Origin: Archaeoglobaceae archaeon
Lineage (GTDB): Archaea; Halobacteriota; Archaeoglobi; Archaeoglobales; Archaeoglobaceae
Direction: 5' to 3'
Length of the DNA: 7,776 nucleotides
Assembly (NCBI GenBank): GCA_025059545.1
Contig: JANXDJ010000062.1
Location: 1-7,776 of the forward strand
The notes beneath the pieces are model-generated. The model was not told where the DNA came from. It was given only the letters and a program-made list of their open reading frames with translations, and did no database searches. Positions 6,674 to 7,776 of this stretch are shown in pieces (position 1 is the stretch's first letter; the number at the start of each line of letters is the position of its first letter). The position numbers and the translations under genes are program-made.

Positions 6674-6690
6674 ATAGAAAATGCATCTTC

Positions 6691-6701
6691 TAATTTAAAA
6701 A
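6691..6701 (-). promoter_or_regulatory. TATA box TTTTTAAATTA of the memo-birA unit
   Basis: On the minus strand TTTTTAAATTA begins 28 nt upstream of the memo ATG, with AAAGAACA just before it as a possible TFB element. The spacing places the transcript start at or next to the ATG. The same arrangement is seen before the CoA-transferase gene and the regulator gene. Confidence 0.55.
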
Positions 6702-6719
6702 TGTTCTTTGTTTTGTGAT

Positions 6720-6756
6720 CTTCAATAAGTTTTAAAAATTTTATAAAAAATAAATT
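6720..6756 (-). terminator. T-rich tail after the PGF-CTERM gene, probable terminator
   Basis: Directly after the TAA at 6757-6759 the minus strand runs through AATTTATTTTTTATAAAATTTTT, with several T5-T6 tracts and hardly any G or C. Such oligo-T stretches end transcription in archaea without a stable hairpin. The following memo promoter begins only about 20 nt further on. Confidence 0.45.
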
Positions 6757-6864
6757 TTAACCCTTCCTTCTCATCAAATACGCCAAAGCGATCAGCCCAG
6801 CGATTGCGAAGATCGCTTCAAATCCCGGAATGAACGGCTTTGCTACTGGAGTTGTTGGAGTTAC

Positions 6865-6920
6865 CACTGGTGTCGTTAGCGTTGGAGTCTCCTTTGGGCG
6901 TTGTCGGCGTTGGAGTCTCC
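6865..6920 (-). repeat. Short tandem repeat in the Thr/Pro linker, about 27-28 bp unit
   Basis: On the minus strand GGAGACTCCAACGC occurs at 6920-6907 and again at 6892-6879, 28 bp apart, and a diverged third copy GGTAACTCCAAC follows at 6865, 27 bp later. The unit encodes Glu-Thr-Pro-Thr type linker. The 27-bp step keeps the frame and the 28-bp step breaks it, which locates the extra base between the first two copies. Confidence 0.75.
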
Positions 6921-7390
6921 AAAGGCTTAATTATTGCGACGAAGTAGCTGAAGCTTGGAGTTGTTGCTTCGTAGTAATTATATTTGCCATCACTGCTAAG
7001 GAACTTCGTCGGCAATTCAATCCATTGCTTTCCATCCCATCTGAGCAAAATTGCAGTGACTGCGTTTGGATCAAAGCCCTTGGCTTTTATTTCCTCAATT
7101 TCAATTGCGAATTTTATCTTTCCTCTGACATTGGTAGTTGTGCTCAATGTTAGATCTATTTTCAGTGCGAAAACCTGATAGTTCTTATCGAGGTTTGGTG
7201 GTGGGATTTCTGGTGGGAGTTCTTTAAGCTTTTCAATTCTAAGCTTTGTGTTCACGTTTTCTTCGCTGAGAAGCACCAATTCAACGACATTTGTTTCAAA
7301 GAAGGCACTCTGAGGCATTATGAATTCTGTTTCTTCTTTCGATTCGACCCTTATATAATCGCTAACGTAGATCGGCACTCCCGGAATCAA

Positions 7391-7429
7391 TCCGCCTCCT
7401 CCACCTCCTCCTCCACCACCGCCACCGCC
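7391..7429 (-). repeat. Polyglycine tract, 13 consecutive Gly codons
   Basis: Thirteen GGN codons in a row (a mix of GGA, GGC and GGT) sit between a Thr/Pro linker and the PGF-pre-PGF domain of the surface protein. The tract is probably a flexible spacer. Its repetitive DNA is prone to length change, in steps of three that would not break the frame. Confidence 0.9.
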
Positions 7430-7776
7430 AACGATTGGACGTGGTGTTTGTGGTGTAGTTGGTGGGGTTGTTGGTGAAGTTATAGGAGTTTGAACCAATA
7501 TGGTCAAAGAACCTATGCTCGTTGTTGCCTTAACCCCATCAATGCTTGCGGTCACAACGCTGAAGTTTATCGCTCCAGAATCTCCAGAAACTTGGAAAAT
7601 AACTGTTGCAAGCTTTTTCTTGTTTGAGATGTCAACTGAAGAATTTGAAATTCCAAGATATCTTACGTAGTTCCATTTAGCATCCAAAACATCGATGAAA
7701 TCGAACACTTTCTGAGTTGTGTTGCGGATGTATACTATTTTAGAAGCGTCATAGCTGAAGTTTACAAGCACGATAT

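Larger units (their letters stand above)
6757..7776 (-). pseudogene. PGF-CTERM surface protein with PGF-pre-PGF domain; anchor displaced by a one-base frameshift; 5' end outside window
   Basis: Cell-surface protein expected to be exported and anchored by an archaeosortase (ArtA). The frame is open at 7776, so the signal peptide lies outside. In order: a beta-rich region resembling the end of a cohesin-type domain (IVLVNFSYDASK to VVTASIDG, about 7776-7530); a Thr/Pro linker; 13 consecutive glycines (7391-7429); a PGF-pre-PGF-like domain (about 7370-6930) holding ILLRWDGKQWIELPT and EATTPSFSYFVAI; and a second Thr/Pro linker. This frame then drifts into Asn/Ser-rich sequence and stops at TGA 6818-6820, without an anchor. 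A classical tail, PGFEAIFAIAGLIALAYLM plus RRKG, is encoded in another frame and ends at TAA 6757-6759. Dropping one G near 6892 restores a continuous reading TPKETPTLTTPVVTPTTPVA into the anchor. So this is a recent frameshift, a sequencing error, or a switchable gene; if uncorrected, the conceptual product ends at 6818. Confidence 0.8.

Noticed and set aside
6889..6898. CCCAAAG at the frame break as a programmed -1 ribosomal slippery site
   Set aside because: The zero frame reads CCC AAA GGA, so the heptamer is in the wrong phase. The shift needed to reach the anchor frame is +1 rather than -1, and no rare codon or stop lies at the site.
6830..7178. Plus-strand open frames opposite the PGF-CTERM gene
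   Set aside because: Antisense to a clear PGF-pre-PGF domain; low-complexity products with no ribosome-binding site.
1..7776. Insertion sequences, CRISPR arrays, tRNA or rRNA genes, defence systems
   Set aside because: No transposase-like frame, no spaced direct repeats of CRISPR length, no tRNA-like cloverleaf and no nuclease or helicase motifs were found; all long frames are metabolic, regulatory or surface genes.

Overview
The window reads as chromosomal DNA of a hyperthermophilic euryarchaeon, most probably a lower-GC member of the Archaeoglobales (Archaeoglobus/Geoglobus/Ferroglobus). The pointers are futalosine-pathway menaquinone synthesis (MqnC), an HTH_10 (bacterio-opsin-activator type) regulator, a MEMO-family protein, archaeal TTTTTAAA-type TATA boxes, and a surface protein with a PGF-pre-PGF domain and a PGF-CTERM anchor. 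The lineage is inferred from gene content, not from a marker gene.

Layout. 1-654 (+): C-terminal part of mqnC, cut by the window edge. 718-4274 (+): a three-gene operon of a YdiF/Pct-type acyl-CoA:carboxylate CoA-transferase, an unrecognised small four-helix membrane protein, and a sodium:solute symporter (SSS family). The second and third genes are tightly packed behind near-perfect Shine-Dalgarno sequences. The simplest reading is uptake of a short carboxylate (acetate, propionate or similar) by the symporter, perhaps helped by the small membrane protein, followed by CoA activation by the transferase. 4279-5070 (-): an HTH_10 regulator that converges on the operon; the two stop codons lie 4 nt apart in or next to a 12-bp inverted repeat that probably ends transcription from both sides. 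5167-6673 (-): an overlapping pair, memo then a birA-like biotin-protein ligase without the DNA-binding domain. 6757-7776 (-): an exported surface protein with a cohesin-like N-terminal part, Thr/Pro linkers, a 13-glycine tract, a PGF-pre-PGF domain and a PGF-CTERM tail. Its start lies outside the window, and its C-terminal anchor is out of frame because of one extra base near 6892.

Three genes (the CoA-transferase, the regulator and memo) carry TTTTTAAA 28-29 nt upstream of a potential start codon, which suggests leaderless or almost leaderless transcripts. Genes inside the operon instead use strong Shine-Dalgarno sites. The points most worth a second look are the frameshift within the tandem repeat of the PGF-CTERM gene, the unknown four-helix protein tied to the symporter, and the carboxylate uptake/activation cassette as a unit. 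No RNA gene, insertion sequence or CRISPR array was seen, and no stretch over 300 nt lacks a gene.
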